Assembly: GCA_019828545.1 (NCBI GenBank)
Contig: JACVRA010000050.1
Coordinates: 620,001-684,000, forward strand
Length of the DNA: 64,000 nucleotides
Reading direction: 5' to 3'
From: Paracamarosporium sp. OC-R06-R3
Taxonomy: Eukaryota > Ascomycota > Dothideomycetes > Pleosporales > Didymosphaeriaceae
The translations under genes and the position numbers were made by a program. The notes under the pieces are model-generated. The model searched no databases, was not told the origin of the DNA, and was given only the letters and a program-made list of their open reading frames with translations. Positions 10,235 to 20,589 of the stretch are shown piece by piece (within the stretch, counting starts at the first letter, position 1; each line of letters opens with the position of its first letter).

Positions 10235-12062
10235 TCAACTAAACGTGAAGTTCTGAATGACGTCCATGACCAAGTCAAAGCCGATCTGCTCGCCCAGTTT
10301 GAGCACCCGTTCGTTTCTTCCTACCTCGGAGGGGACCCCGGACGCGACATATTGTGTCGTGATACCTTCGCTACTAGGGCCGTAGACCCTCGCCCCAAAT
10401 TGATCGCCTTCAACAGGCGGCCATGGATCGTTTCCGTTGACGAACTCAATGAAATCTTCGCCGTATGCACGCGCAACCTTTCTCTGCTCCTCGCTCAAGT
10501 GTTCGTTGTAGTTCTGGAAGAGGTACGAGACGTCGAGAATATGTCCCGCTTCGCCTTTGAACTTGCCCTCCCATGGGATACCTTCGTTGAAATGATATAG
10601 GAAGAACTTGTTGTCTTTTGTTTGTGGCCAGCCCTTTGCGAAGGCAAGGGATGGTGCGTAGAAGCTGATTTCCGTGCCAAAGCGGAGGATGGAGAGAGTT
10701 GCTTCTTCGTCGCTGGTAGAAGGTGTGATGTCATATGATGATAGTAGAATCGAAGCTGCGTCAGGATGTGCTGCTAGGGTCTTGTTGACTGACTCTATAA
10801 ACTTCGATGCGATATTTGGAAGTTTTCCACTCAAGCTTATGTAAAAAAGTATATTCGCCTAAGGACTCAATTAGTACTTCAAAGTATGTTGGGTAGCTTG
10901 AGAATTTACATCAAGTTTTGAGTCGCCTATCATCAGTGCAGAACACCACTTCCGTCCAGGAAGCGGAAATTGTGGGTCCTCGGACTTGGACGACATTGCA
11001 GAGAAAGTTGGAATACCAAATACGAGATCATTGTCGATCGACGGGGTCAGTGGCATTCCGGGCGGCACCTTTTGCCACAGGTCGTCTACAGGCAGAGTAA
11101 GTAATGCTTGTACGCGCTCGTCTGGCGATTTGTCTTTCAGACCAAACGCTTCAACGACTTTCGAGTATGTGTCTTCGGTTACCGCGTCTGGGAGTGGCTT
11201 GAACAATAGCATGGCACCTCCCGTACTAAGGCATCTTTTCATCAGAGGCTCTTCCGACATGAGGAACATAGTGACAGCCACTGTCGTTGTAAGCCTTTAT
11301 CGAACAAACTCATGAAGATCACGTACAACCACCGGCACTTTCACCAACAGTCGTTATCTCATCTGGGTCGCCGCCAAAACCGCCAATGAATTTGCGCACC
11401 CATTGTAAGGCAGTACGTTGGTCATGGAAGCCGTTATTCGCCTTGTATCCTGCCTCACGTAGCTCTTTGGAGGTCAGGAAGCCAGGGACGCCTAGGCGAT
11501 AGCTAGTGGGACTTAATGGCTATATTACATATTGGAATTGATGGTACATACTTGATTGTCACACCAATAATAGGTTTACCTTTCTCGATCGAGAGCTCAA
11601 CGAGTGGTGTAGGATCGTAGTGCGGGTACCAACTCGAACCCACAGCGAAACCGCCCCCGTGCACAAAAACATACACCGGAAGTTTTGCAGTGGTTCCGAT
11701 TTCGCCATCCTTACCTTTTGGAATGGTGATGTTGAGGTTCAGGCACTCGGTGTCTGAATGGTCAGGTACATTTAGGGGTAGTGGCAGCGCGTGTTGGATG
11801 AAGCCGAACTCATTGTTGATGGCGCCAATAGGCGAGACTGGAGGAGGACTATCGAGTATGAGTATATGTCTACTAGACTTTGTAAAGCAGCGTACCTAAA
11901 TTTGGTGGCATCTAGAGGCACAGAGTCGTACCCGGTCACGAGCGAAGGTGCTGCAAAGCGATTCTCCAGTGAAGCATATTTGAGTCCCAAGAACTGAACA
12001 ACACTATCCTTTTCATTGCCCTTGATGTTGCCAAGGTCTTTGTGCTTGTAAATGGTCGTCAT
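10235..12062 (-). CDS. Type-B carboxylesterase
   Basis: Five exons (11896-12062, 11552-11848, 11327-11502, 10910-11280, 10858-10235 read downwards) join in phase to 544 residues, normal for the carboxylesterase/lipase type-B family. VFVHGGGFAVGS forms the oxyanion hole, and the nucleophile elbow GESAGG lies near residue 210, cut by an intron straight after it. The acid is probably the Asp in MIGDSKLD, and the His is in AGHILDVSYLF. There is no signal peptide (MTTIYKHKDLGNIKG), so it acts inside the cell. In this cluster it may open an ester before the oxidative steps (inference). The first strand lacks the disulfide cysteines of secreted lipases. Confidence 0.88.
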
Positions 12063-12611
12063 TTGGACACGATTGAGGTCTCTGCAGCGTTGACAGCCTG
12101 CTCAAATGTAATCGAATGGATAGAAATCCCGGCCTAGTCGACGGTATTTAGGGTACGCGAGCTGTAGAATGTATGTTGGTTGAGTATGATTAACATCAAG
12201 ATAGATTACTGATACGGAGCAGGAACCTACCCCGCTATGTCGCGAGCGTGTTAGATGGTGGGGCAAAACATAACTTGTCCGTGCGGGCTGTCTCTTGCTT
12301 CAGGCATATATGTGGGGAAGAGAACCATGAATTGCTTTTACTGACGGCGTACCTGCGTCGAGTTGTTGGTACTTCCAAAAGCGTTCACAGTAAGTTCGGC
12401 CGAGGCTGCGAAGGATCAAGATCGTTTCATTAAAGGAGGCTGAGGCACTACGCGTCGTTCCAGCGCGAATCCGTACTTTCCTTTGAAAGTCTAGCTCGCT
12501 GGGTGGACGTGGAACTTGCCGCCAAAGATAATCCGTTATCTTTAATAAGTGAGCTTTGGAGCCGCATTGCAGCAGCCAGTTGTGGTTGCAGCGCCTGTAC
12601 TGCGTGGCAAG
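12063..12611. promoter_or_regulatory. Divergent promoter, carboxylesterase / MBL-fold hydrolase
   Basis: About 550 bases between head-to-head genes. Short open frames here have no recognisable content. No confident motif. Confidence 0.35.
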
Positions 12612-13709
12612 ATGTCCGCAAATTCTCTTCCCCAGACTAAGGCTTTTGTTGGCTTGTCGTTGTTGGATGGCGGCAGCTTCATTGCAGATACAGATAAGCT
12701 GCATGCACATGTTGTCAGCAATGCCAAGTTTCGAATGTACAATTGGGCCTTCTACATTTCTCATGGCAACACACATATCGTGTGGGATCTTGGCCTTACT
12801 GAAGTAAACACTATTTCAACATATCGTGCAAATCGTGCTATGCTCACTAGTTGTAGGACCGATCGCGCTATACGCCTTGGGTGAATAAGTTCATGCTGGA
12901 CTATGTTAATCCTTCGGGCCCACGAATAAGCATCGGACAACAACTGGAGAAGAGAGGCATTTCATCTGCCCAAATCGAAACGGTAATTTTTAGGTGCGAG
13001 CCCTTCGTTTCCTTAGTTCGATCGCCTGGCTGACACTAAAAGCCATGCGCACTGGGACCACTCCCGTCCAATTCGAGAAGAGTTCCCGAATGCAACAGCA
13101 CAATTTGGACCAGGTACGAAAGATGGCTGCTCACCTGGGCACCTGGCAGACCCAACTGCGCAATGGGATGGTCGATTCTTTGATCCTGAGCGGGCGACTG
13201 AACGGACCGAAGAACTCGGGGGGCCGTGGGTTCCATTTGGACCGTTTGAAAAAGCAAAAGATTACTTTGGCGATGGCAGCTTCTGGGTCATTCAAGCGCC
13301 GGGGCACATGCCTGGGAATTTGTGTGCAGCGGCGCGATTAGAGAGCGGCGACTGGGTTCTTCTAGCTAGTGACTGCTGCCACTCAAGGTACGCCGTTTAT
13401 ATCGTCTCGCTTCTAACACTGGCGACTGTTTCTAACGTGAACAGGAGCATCCTCGACGGGACTCATGAAATCGCCCAATTCTGCCTTCCACACCGTCAAG
13501 GACTCGTGTCACTGCACGCCGATCTCGATGCCGCCAAAGATACCATTTCGAAGATACGCGTGCTGGAGAAAGAGTTCGACTTCCATGTTGCACTGGCACA
13601 CGATGCTGAGTGGCTGAAGAAAGGGACCGACCAGGTGTTGATGGGTTTGCTTGATACGCAAATGCAACTCGCAGCTAAAGAACGAATACCCAAGGGGGAG
13701 GTAGCGTAA
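12612..13709 (+). CDS. Metallo-beta-lactamase-fold hydrolase (lactonase-like)
   Basis: Four exons (12612-12803, 12857-12993, 13043-13387, 13445-13709) encode 312 residues. The zinc motif HAHWDH starts at His111, with the remaining ligands probably in PGHMPGN and in the Asp of LLASDCCHS. WAFYISHGNTHIVWDLGL at the N-terminus is the usual opening of AiiA-like lactonases in this superfamily. Members hydrolyse lactones, thioesters or other esters. In this cluster, opening of a lactone formed from a muconate or by the P450 is a reasonable guess. Other superfamily functions (polyketide thioesterase, glyoxalase II-like) cannot be excluded. It is followed by the P450 and MFS genes on the same strand. 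Confidence 0.82.
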
Positions 13710-14202
13710 TAAACGAGTTGGGTGGATGGGATGGCATGGTAGCCATAAGACTACGCCAAACAGGGCGCCTATTCTAGTACTAATTTCAGCTTGAAGGATC
13801 TAGTTCAAGGAACCGTGCCGTCAGCTAGCTAATGAATGCTAGATCGTAGTAGAATCTATACCGATGTACCGGAAGTGCGGACCTAAGGATGTCATCAATA
13901 ACCCCGACCGCGCTTGTACGAGTCATTGTCCATTCCCAAAGATACGCGTATAGAAAATGGACCACTCCGTTACCAGCCCACACTGCCCTATGGTGAGAGT
14001 TGGTCAGCCGTAACTTCTGGTATAGTATAAAGGAATCGACTACACCAAGAGAGGAAACACTAGCGTAGCGCGAAAGCTACGCCCCAAGTGCTGATACGGC
14101 ACGCCCCTACTTAGGACACTGACCAATTGAAACATCGATCCGTTGCCCTTTTCTTTCCTTTTTGCCTGCCTCGTCCCTTCGTTACGCTCTACACCCACAG
14201 CA
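13710..14202 (+). promoter_or_regulatory. Promoter region of P450 gene
   Basis: About 490 non-coding bases. A TATA-like sequence, TATAAAGG, lies at about 14026-14033, some 170 bases before the P450 ATG, followed by a pyrimidine-rich leader. No other element is clear. Confidence 0.4.
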
Positions 14203-15850
14203 ATGGCTTTGCAATCTCCATCATGGTCAACACTCGTTTTCTCGTGTCTAATCTCTCTTCTGGCCTATTTCTTCATCAAGCTCTTTCTCCATAGAAGGTT
14301 TTACAAGAATGTACCTGGACCACCACACAGCTTCCTATGGGGCCATTTGAAGCTCATGGGCGAGACTATGGCTCTCTTTCCTAGCGGTGCCCACTACCAG
14401 GCAGCAATCACAACAATTTCACAAAAGTACGAGCTTCCCGGAGCATGGTATCTGGATCTGTGGCCCGTCGGCCCATGCCAGCTGATCGTCACGGATCCGG
14501 AGCTTGCACACCAATTTACAGTGCTTAAGAATCATCCGAAGCATATCGCAGCAATTGACTCGATGGACTCGGTCTTGGGCAAAGGCAACATTGCAACTTC
14601 AGATGGCCCGGCGTGGAAAGCGGCGCATAATATGGTTGCGCCGGCATTTTCAATTTCACACCAACGGAACATGGCTGGTATGATGGCGGAGGAAGTCATG
14701 TTTTTCCGTTCCATATTACAGAAAAAAGCTGCAACCGGCGAGGCCTTCAAGCTCGAAAATCTTCTTCAAAACCTTGTGTTGAACACGATTGGTAGGTCAA
14801 TGTTCGAGGAGTCTTTGGAAGCCCAGACCAGGGAAATCCCCATGTTGGCAACATTTCACGAGGTTTGCGCAGAGAACGTCTACGTGTTGCAGTCTTTCAA
14901 CCCCGTAGGAAAGTACTTTGCTCGTCGGAGACAGGCAAAATTAAGCCGTAAGCTGGAGGCTCAATTGGAGGATATGATTCGCGTTCGGTTCGACAAGCTT
15001 CAGCGAGAGAACACGGACGTCAGCCAGAAGCGCGGACTATGCACTGTAGACCTCATCCTCCGTGAGCATCTTCTAGAAGTACGGAAGGCACAGAGAGAAG
15101 CTCTCGACCCAACATTCATGTACATGGCAATCACACAAGGTATTTCTTACCAACGAAGCTGGATCTCACGCCAGTTACTAACTTCACCAAGTCCGAACCC
15201 TCCTCCTAGCCGGATCCGGCACCACAACAGGTACACTCTCCTTCACTTACGCCCTTCTTTCCGTCCACCCAGAAGTCCTCCAAAAGCTGCGCCACGAGCA
15301 CGACACCGTCTTCTGCCCCGGCACCGACGCCACCTACGCTCTCCTCCAAAACGAACCCCACAGACTCAACGACTTAGACTACACGACCAACGTAATCAAA
15401 GAAGTCCTTCGAATGTACCCCATCGGCAATTCCGCGCGCGGCGAAGACGCCACCGGTTCCCTAACCTACAAAGGCCAGCAACTCAGCACAAAAGGCCAGC
15501 TCGTCACCGGCGTCCAGCACGCCATGCACTACGACCCCCGGATCTTCGCCAACCCCAAGACCTTCGATCCGGACCGCTTTTCCCGCGACGAGGTGCCGCG
15601 GAACGCGTGGCGGCCGTTTGAACGCGGGCAGCGCGCGTGTCTGGGGCAGACGATGGCCATGGAGGAAATGAAGGTCACGCTTCTGCTTACGGCGAGGGAC
15701 TTCGAGTTTAAGTGTAGTGGGTTGAAGCCTACGGAGCCGAGGGTTGGGTGGACGGATTTGGACAAGGTGTTTGGGGATCGGGCGTTCCAGGTGATGAAGT
15801 TTGAGGCGAAGCCTATTGATGGGATGCCTATGACTGTGAGGGTAAGGTAG
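14203..15850 (+). CDS. Cytochrome P450 monooxygenase
   Basis: Two exons (14203-15139 and 15192-15850; 52-nt intron) encode 531 residues. An N-terminal membrane anchor (LVFSCLISLLAYFFIKLFL) and the VPGPP hinge place it on the ER. The I-helix oxygen motif AGSGTTTG follows the intron directly; KEVLR is the ExxR motif; FERGQRACLG holds the haem Cys462. The CYP family cannot be named by eye. It probably hydroxylates a hydrophobic aromatic or polyketide-like substrate of the cluster (inference). GC content rises noticeably in exon 2. The upstream in-frame TTG at 14143 is not a likely start. Confidence 0.9.
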
Positions 15851-16701
15851 CAAAATGAAGGTTGGTTCTGTTGCAGCGATACTGGAGATCGTGATGGATT
15901 GCATGGCTGTCTTGGGATCTGCGTGCTTGACTTGCGTTTAGCGGGCTCATATACGGATATGGAATAAATGTCCGGTACATTGCAAATCTTGCAACTGTTT
16001 CACAGTGTGATTCATGTCGATGGTGTCTCTTCAAAATCAGTACTTCCTATGATCTCGATCAGCTGTGATATAACCTTGATATCGTAGGCGTCCACTTCGA
16101 GACTAGAAATGGGACAAAGTAGAGCGTGGTTTCGCAAGACGCAATAACCATATCTAGCTCGTCGAAAACCACCCCAAACTGACTCAAGAAGACCCTGAAT
16201 CTTACTCACCGTTTCAAATCAAGATCCCCATCGCCGCATAACCCATCCTTACAAAGACATAACATTCGCCGCAATTGACCGATGCTGCAGTACAGTACAA
16301 TACACAGCAAGCAAGCAAGCAAGCACAATCTCACCCAACGCACACACACACTACCCACATCTCACATCTCTCATCACTCCAACACCAATCCTTTAGTTCC
16401 AGAACCCGCACCTTATAAACACCACATCCCAAACCGCCACCCGCGCCCCGTGCACCGCTCACCCAAATCTGACAAAGCGCGCGGGTCTCCTTCCGCAGTG
16501 GACCCTGCCCGCTCCTAGCCGGCCTAGTAAACAATTAGCAAGCAGGCGCAAAAAATACTCGACGCAACGGGCCCCGGGCTGCAACTGCAGATATCTCCGA
16601 TGGGACGCAACGCTTAAAGGGCGCGCGTGCCCCGCTGCAGGCATGGCTTGTTGATTTCGATGCGTGTAAGGCTGTCTTGGTGATTTGCTTTGTTGGACTA
16701 C
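15851..16701. promoter_or_regulatory. Intergenic region upstream of MFS gene, with microsatellites
   Basis: About 850 bases without a gene. It holds a (GCAA)4 tract at 16307-16324, a short CA run near 16340-16351 and C/A-rich sequence typical of a fungal promoter and 5' leader. Confidence 0.5.
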
Positions 16702-18464
16702 ATGTCGGACTCGATTTCCTCGGGGCTATCGGAGGCGTGTGCGCGGGGGGAGGAGAAAGAGAAAGAGATAGAGGGTGGGCGGGCGAGACGGGAGAGTAGC
16801 GCGTCGATGTCGCCGACGGAGCATGAGGAGGAGGATGGGGTTGCGCCGGAGGACGATGGCACGAAGGAACACGAGATGCAACTCGCGAGGACGAAGTCCA
16901 TTGCGGAGACGCTTTCTTTGCCGCGCGAAATCATCTTCGTGGCTATTGTGTGCAGTGCGCAGCTGTTGACGCGTAAGTGACGTGACGCGACGCGACGCCT
17001 TCATTTACGCACGCTTTTGTGTCGAAACCAAAATCACAATCACATTAACATTATGGACTTTCTAACAATAGTGCAGAAGCCGGCCTAGGAAACGTACAGA
17101 CCATCGTGCACGTCATTGGCGATGATTTCGGTCTTTCAGACGCAGAGTTGCCATGGCTGATAGCAGGGTACTCCCTAACGGTGGGCACCTTCATCCTCCC
17201 GTCCGGCCGCTTCGGCGACGTCTTCGGATACAAGCGCATGCTCCTCATCGGCTTCCTCTGGATGGCCTTGTGGTCGCTCGTCCTGGGCTGCTCCGCGTAC
17301 TCGAACCACGTGCTCTTCACCTTCGCCCGCGTCTTCCAGGGCATCGGCCCGGCCATCATGTTGCCCAACGGCCTTGCGATCTTGGGAGCTACGTACGCGC
17401 CTGGAAGGAGGAAGGCCATGGTGTTCGCCATCTTCGGCGCGTGCGCGCCCACGGGGAGTATCCTGGGGAGCGTGTTTGCAGGGCTGTTCAACCTGGGATG
17501 GTGGCCGTGGACATACTGGGCCTTCGCCATCTACCTGATCATACTCACGGGCGTGGGCGCCATCATGATCCCGGATCCGCCCAAGAAGTCGGAATTCGCG
17601 AACGTGTCCAAGACGGAGCAGATCAAGAAGCTGGATCTGCCTGGTGCGCTCGCGGGCGTGACGGCCCTGATTCTCTTCAACTTCGCGTGGAACCAGGCGC
17701 CGCTTGTGGGCTGGCCGAAGGCCTACGTCTACGTCTGCCTCATCCTGTCGTTCCTGTTTCTGCCCCTGTTCTTCTACATCGAGCTGCGCGTGGCCAAGAC
17801 GCCGCTTATCCCGTTCGACGCGCTGACCACGGACACGGCCTTCGTGCTCGGCTGCGTGGCCTGCGGCTGGGCCTGCTTCGGCATCTGGTACTACTACACG
17901 TGGCAGTTTGCGCAGGTGCTTCGCGGGGCGTCGCCGCTGCTTGCGACGGCGTGGATTTCGCCCGTCGTGCCGAGCGGCTCTCTCGCGGCTATCGTGACGG
18001 GCTTGGTCATTCACAAGGCTGGCCCGCCGCCCGTCATGATCATGGCTTTGACGTGCTTTACGATTGGCACCATCCTGATTATGACATGTCCTGTGGATCA
18101 GACCTACTGGGGCCAGTTCTTCGTTGCGAGTCTAATCACCCCCTGGGGTATGGACATGAGTTTCCCGGCCGCGACGTTGATTCTGTCTGATGCCGTGTCG
18201 AAGGAACACCAAGGGATCGCAGCGAGTCTGGTCAATACTGTCGTGAACTATTCGATTTCGCTGGGGCTGGGGTTTGCCGGTACGGTGGAGGTGTATGTCG
18301 TTGATGGCGGAACGACGCCTGCAGATACGCTGAAGGGCTACAGAGCGGCCTTGTACATGGCGGTGGGACTGTCCGGGTTTGGAATGATCATCAGTGGGGT
18401 ATATTGTATGAAGTGCTGGATGAGGGATAGGATGGAGGGCCGTAAGCATGACGAGGAGAAGTAG
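16702..18464 (+). CDS. MFS transporter, DHA2 (14-helix drug:H+ antiporter) type
   Basis: Two exons (16702-16972, 17077-18464) encode 552 residues. A 70-residue acidic cytoplasmic tail precedes the first helix. Membrane marks are QTIVHVIGDDFGLSDAELPWL, MFS motif A (GRFGDVFGYKRM) and the RVFQGIGPAIMLPNG motif of the DHA2 group; about 14 hydrophobic segments follow. The acceptor at 17076 is chosen because the earlier AG at 17071 leads to a stop. Homologues include aminotriazole- and boron-resistance pumps (ATR1 family). It would export a toxic intermediate or import the cluster substrate through the plasma membrane (inference). The 104-nt intron is longer than its neighbours. Confidence 0.88.
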
Positions 18465-18784
18465 GTAGACCTATATGATTAGTGGTTCTCTGAAAGATAG
18501 CAAACCAAGTAAGAGATGGGTACGCATAGCTGTATGAAACGTGCTCTGTGAGTTCAATCGTACGAATGTTGTATATTAACCCAATAAGGTTGGTCTATTG
18601 GTTGGTATCGCAAAGCCCAGAGCTCCGTCCCATGCATTTTGTATGGCGTGAAGGCAGTCCACCGCAATGGCGTGCATCGTCGTTCATGTGCTCTCTTCTC
18701 ATTCTTCTTGCCTTGACTTCTGCCGTAGCTGTCTGCCTCTTATTTCCAGAACAATGTTCGTGTTTCTCGGTATCGGCGTAGTGC
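18465..18784. other. Convergent spacer MFS / RPB4
   Basis: About 320 bases between two 3' ends; terminators of both genes must lie here. No gene seen. Confidence 0.5.
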
Positions 18785-19462
18785 TCACATAGTCAAGCGA
18801 TCCTCTGTTGAAATAGTTAGCCACAGCTGGACCAAGGAGTGGAGAGGGTGTAATCGTACGGTACTTCTGCAGCTCATCCAGCACAGGCTGCAACGCCTCG
18901 TCGTCCATCTTGGATGACAAGGACGGAATGAGCGTCTTGGCTTCGTCGGCCGTGTCGCAGCAGAGCGACCCTGCAAGGTCAGCCAAAGATAGACCCAAGA
19001 GGACCGTCATCCATACCAAGCATGGCGCGTTCGGCCATGGTGAACTGCGGATTGGCATCGAGGACACCGCCCATGGCGGTCAGGTTGTTGAGCTCCTTGT
19101 AGCGCGCAAACATCTCGAGGTAGTCGACAAACTGCTGGATGGACCTGGATTCTTCAGCAAAGGCCGGGCGGGTGGACAATGCGCAGAGGTGCATACTGGC
19201 TGTCGTTGTGCGTCCTGTCGCCCAGGACGCCCTGGCCCTCGCGGGCTTTCAGCTTGCGCTTCTCGTGGACGGCGGTGACGACGGCGCGGGCCTCGGAGAT
19301 GGACAGGGGCTGCTCGCCCTCGAAGTCGCCCAGCTTGAGCTCGGAGCCAATCTCCTCCTCCTGCTGGACGGGCGGCTTTGGACGCGAAACCATGCGGGGC
19401 GCTTTGAAGGTGGGCGGCTCGACAGGCCGCTGGGGCTGGTGGTCTTGCGGCTCGTCCTCCAT
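18785..19462 (-). CDS. RPB4: RNA polymerase II subunit Rpb4
   Basis: Four exons (19197-19462, 19017-19144, 18860-18970, 18785-18804) join in phase to 174 residues. The C-terminal half follows the Rpb4 pattern closely: FVDYLEMFARYKELNN, ERAMLGSLCCDTADEAK, LIPSLSSKMDDEALQ and LDELQKYQ. Rpb4 pairs with Rpb7 to form the stalk of RNA polymerase II in the nucleus. The last exon is only 20 nt; its 55-nt intron carries a clean GCTAAC branch point 13 bases before the acceptor, so I prefer the short ending QDRLTM over read-through. The N-terminus is Pro/Gln-rich and variable, as usual. It shares a long divergent promoter with the RhoGAP gene. Confidence 0.88.
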
Positions 19463-20589
19463 GGCGGGCGGCGGGCGGCGGGTGGACGGGAGGAGGCAGC
19501 GACGGGCGAGTGCGCAGGTGGGTGGGTGGGTGGCTTTGTTGGAGGACAGGCGTTTGGGCGCAGGTGTGCGTGCGGGCGTGAAAGAGGACGGCGGCACGGC
19601 AGGGAGTCGAGGCGAGTGGAGCGAAAGCTGCTGGGCCGAGTGCAGCGAGTGCAACGCGTGCAGTGAGGAGGCTGCTGCAACGGCTCGCCGCGCCCGTCTG
19701 GCTCAGCGCAGCATCGCGAGGTTCCTGCAGCGGTGCGGCACGTGACCCGGCAGCGGGCCCCGCGCCTGGTGAGCAATAGCAGCGGCCGCTATTGCAGCAG
19801 CGCCGTGGACGGGTCATGCACTCTGGGCTGGCTGCAGCAGTGATTGCGCCTCGAGGCAGACGGGCACCGCTGCGTACTGCATACACACAGCAGCCCGCCG
19901 CATGCTGCTGGCCGCGTCGCTATTTAAGGAACGAGCCGGGCGGTGATGACGGCGGCTGTCGTCGCTGGAGTGGATCGCCCTTCTTTAATTTCGCTGCATG
20001 CTGGACTCGCAGAGCACGCTTGGCAGCAACCCACAGCCTCCCCGTGCCCATACAACTCACCACCGACCCGCCCACGTCTCTCCCTACGCCCTCGAACAAC
20101 GCGGCCCACGCCCGCCTGCTCCTCGAACCGCCGCCCGCCCGCCCCTGTCCCAGCCGCCGCCAGCGTCTCAATTCGCTGCCCCGGCCCTCGCTCTCCTCGC
20201 CGTGTCTTGGACGCCTCCCCCTCGACCGCGACGCATGCTGCCGACTGAGCGCCTGAGCGACCCAACGCCGCCATCCCCGTGTCGGTGTTGCTCCCACCAG
20301 CGCTGGCCTTCCCTCACCGCTGGGCCCGAGCAGCGACTCCACCCGCGCCCCTCTCCTCCCTCCTCCCCCCTCGACAGCGCCGCTGCTGTGGCGCCCTGAC
20401 GCACTCACCATCCCCTCTCGTGCCCGCTGCAATTCTTCCGCACTGCGCCCGCCGCCTCTTGTCGCTGCTGCACCCGCCGCCCGTCCATCGCGTCCAGCTC
20501 GCCCCTCGCCGCGGACCCTTGGCCACCCCCGACTACTGCGTGCGCACCAGGACCCCAGCTGCCACGTCTAGCACTGGCACGCCGCCGCC
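19463..20589. promoter_or_regulatory. 1.1-kb GC-rich divergent promoter, RPB4 / LIM-RhoGAP
   Basis: Long open frames exist on both strands but are proline/arginine-rich translations of GC-rich sequence with no domain. CCGCC/CTCC tracts dominate the 20050-20580 part, consistent with the long 5' leader of the RhoGAP gene. I see no gene. Confidence 0.55.

Noticed and set aside
14143..14202. Upstream in-frame extension of the P450
   Set aside because: It needs a TTG start; the ATG at 14203 gives a normal anchor.
17153..18190. Long plus-strand frame over the MFS gene, and a minus-strand frame over 17175-18014
   Set aside because: Both are Arg/His-rich shadows of the GC-rich MFS exon and have no domain.
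18785..18860. Unspliced longer ending of Rpb4
   Set aside because: A 55-nt intron with a clean branch point sits there and the read-through tail is unlike Rpb4.
19080..20432. Several long frames on both strands upstream of the RhoGAP gene and over the RPB4 exon 1
   Set aside because: Arg/Pro/Ala-rich translations of GC-rich promoter sequence; none has a domain, and those over RPB4 conflict with its well-supported exons.
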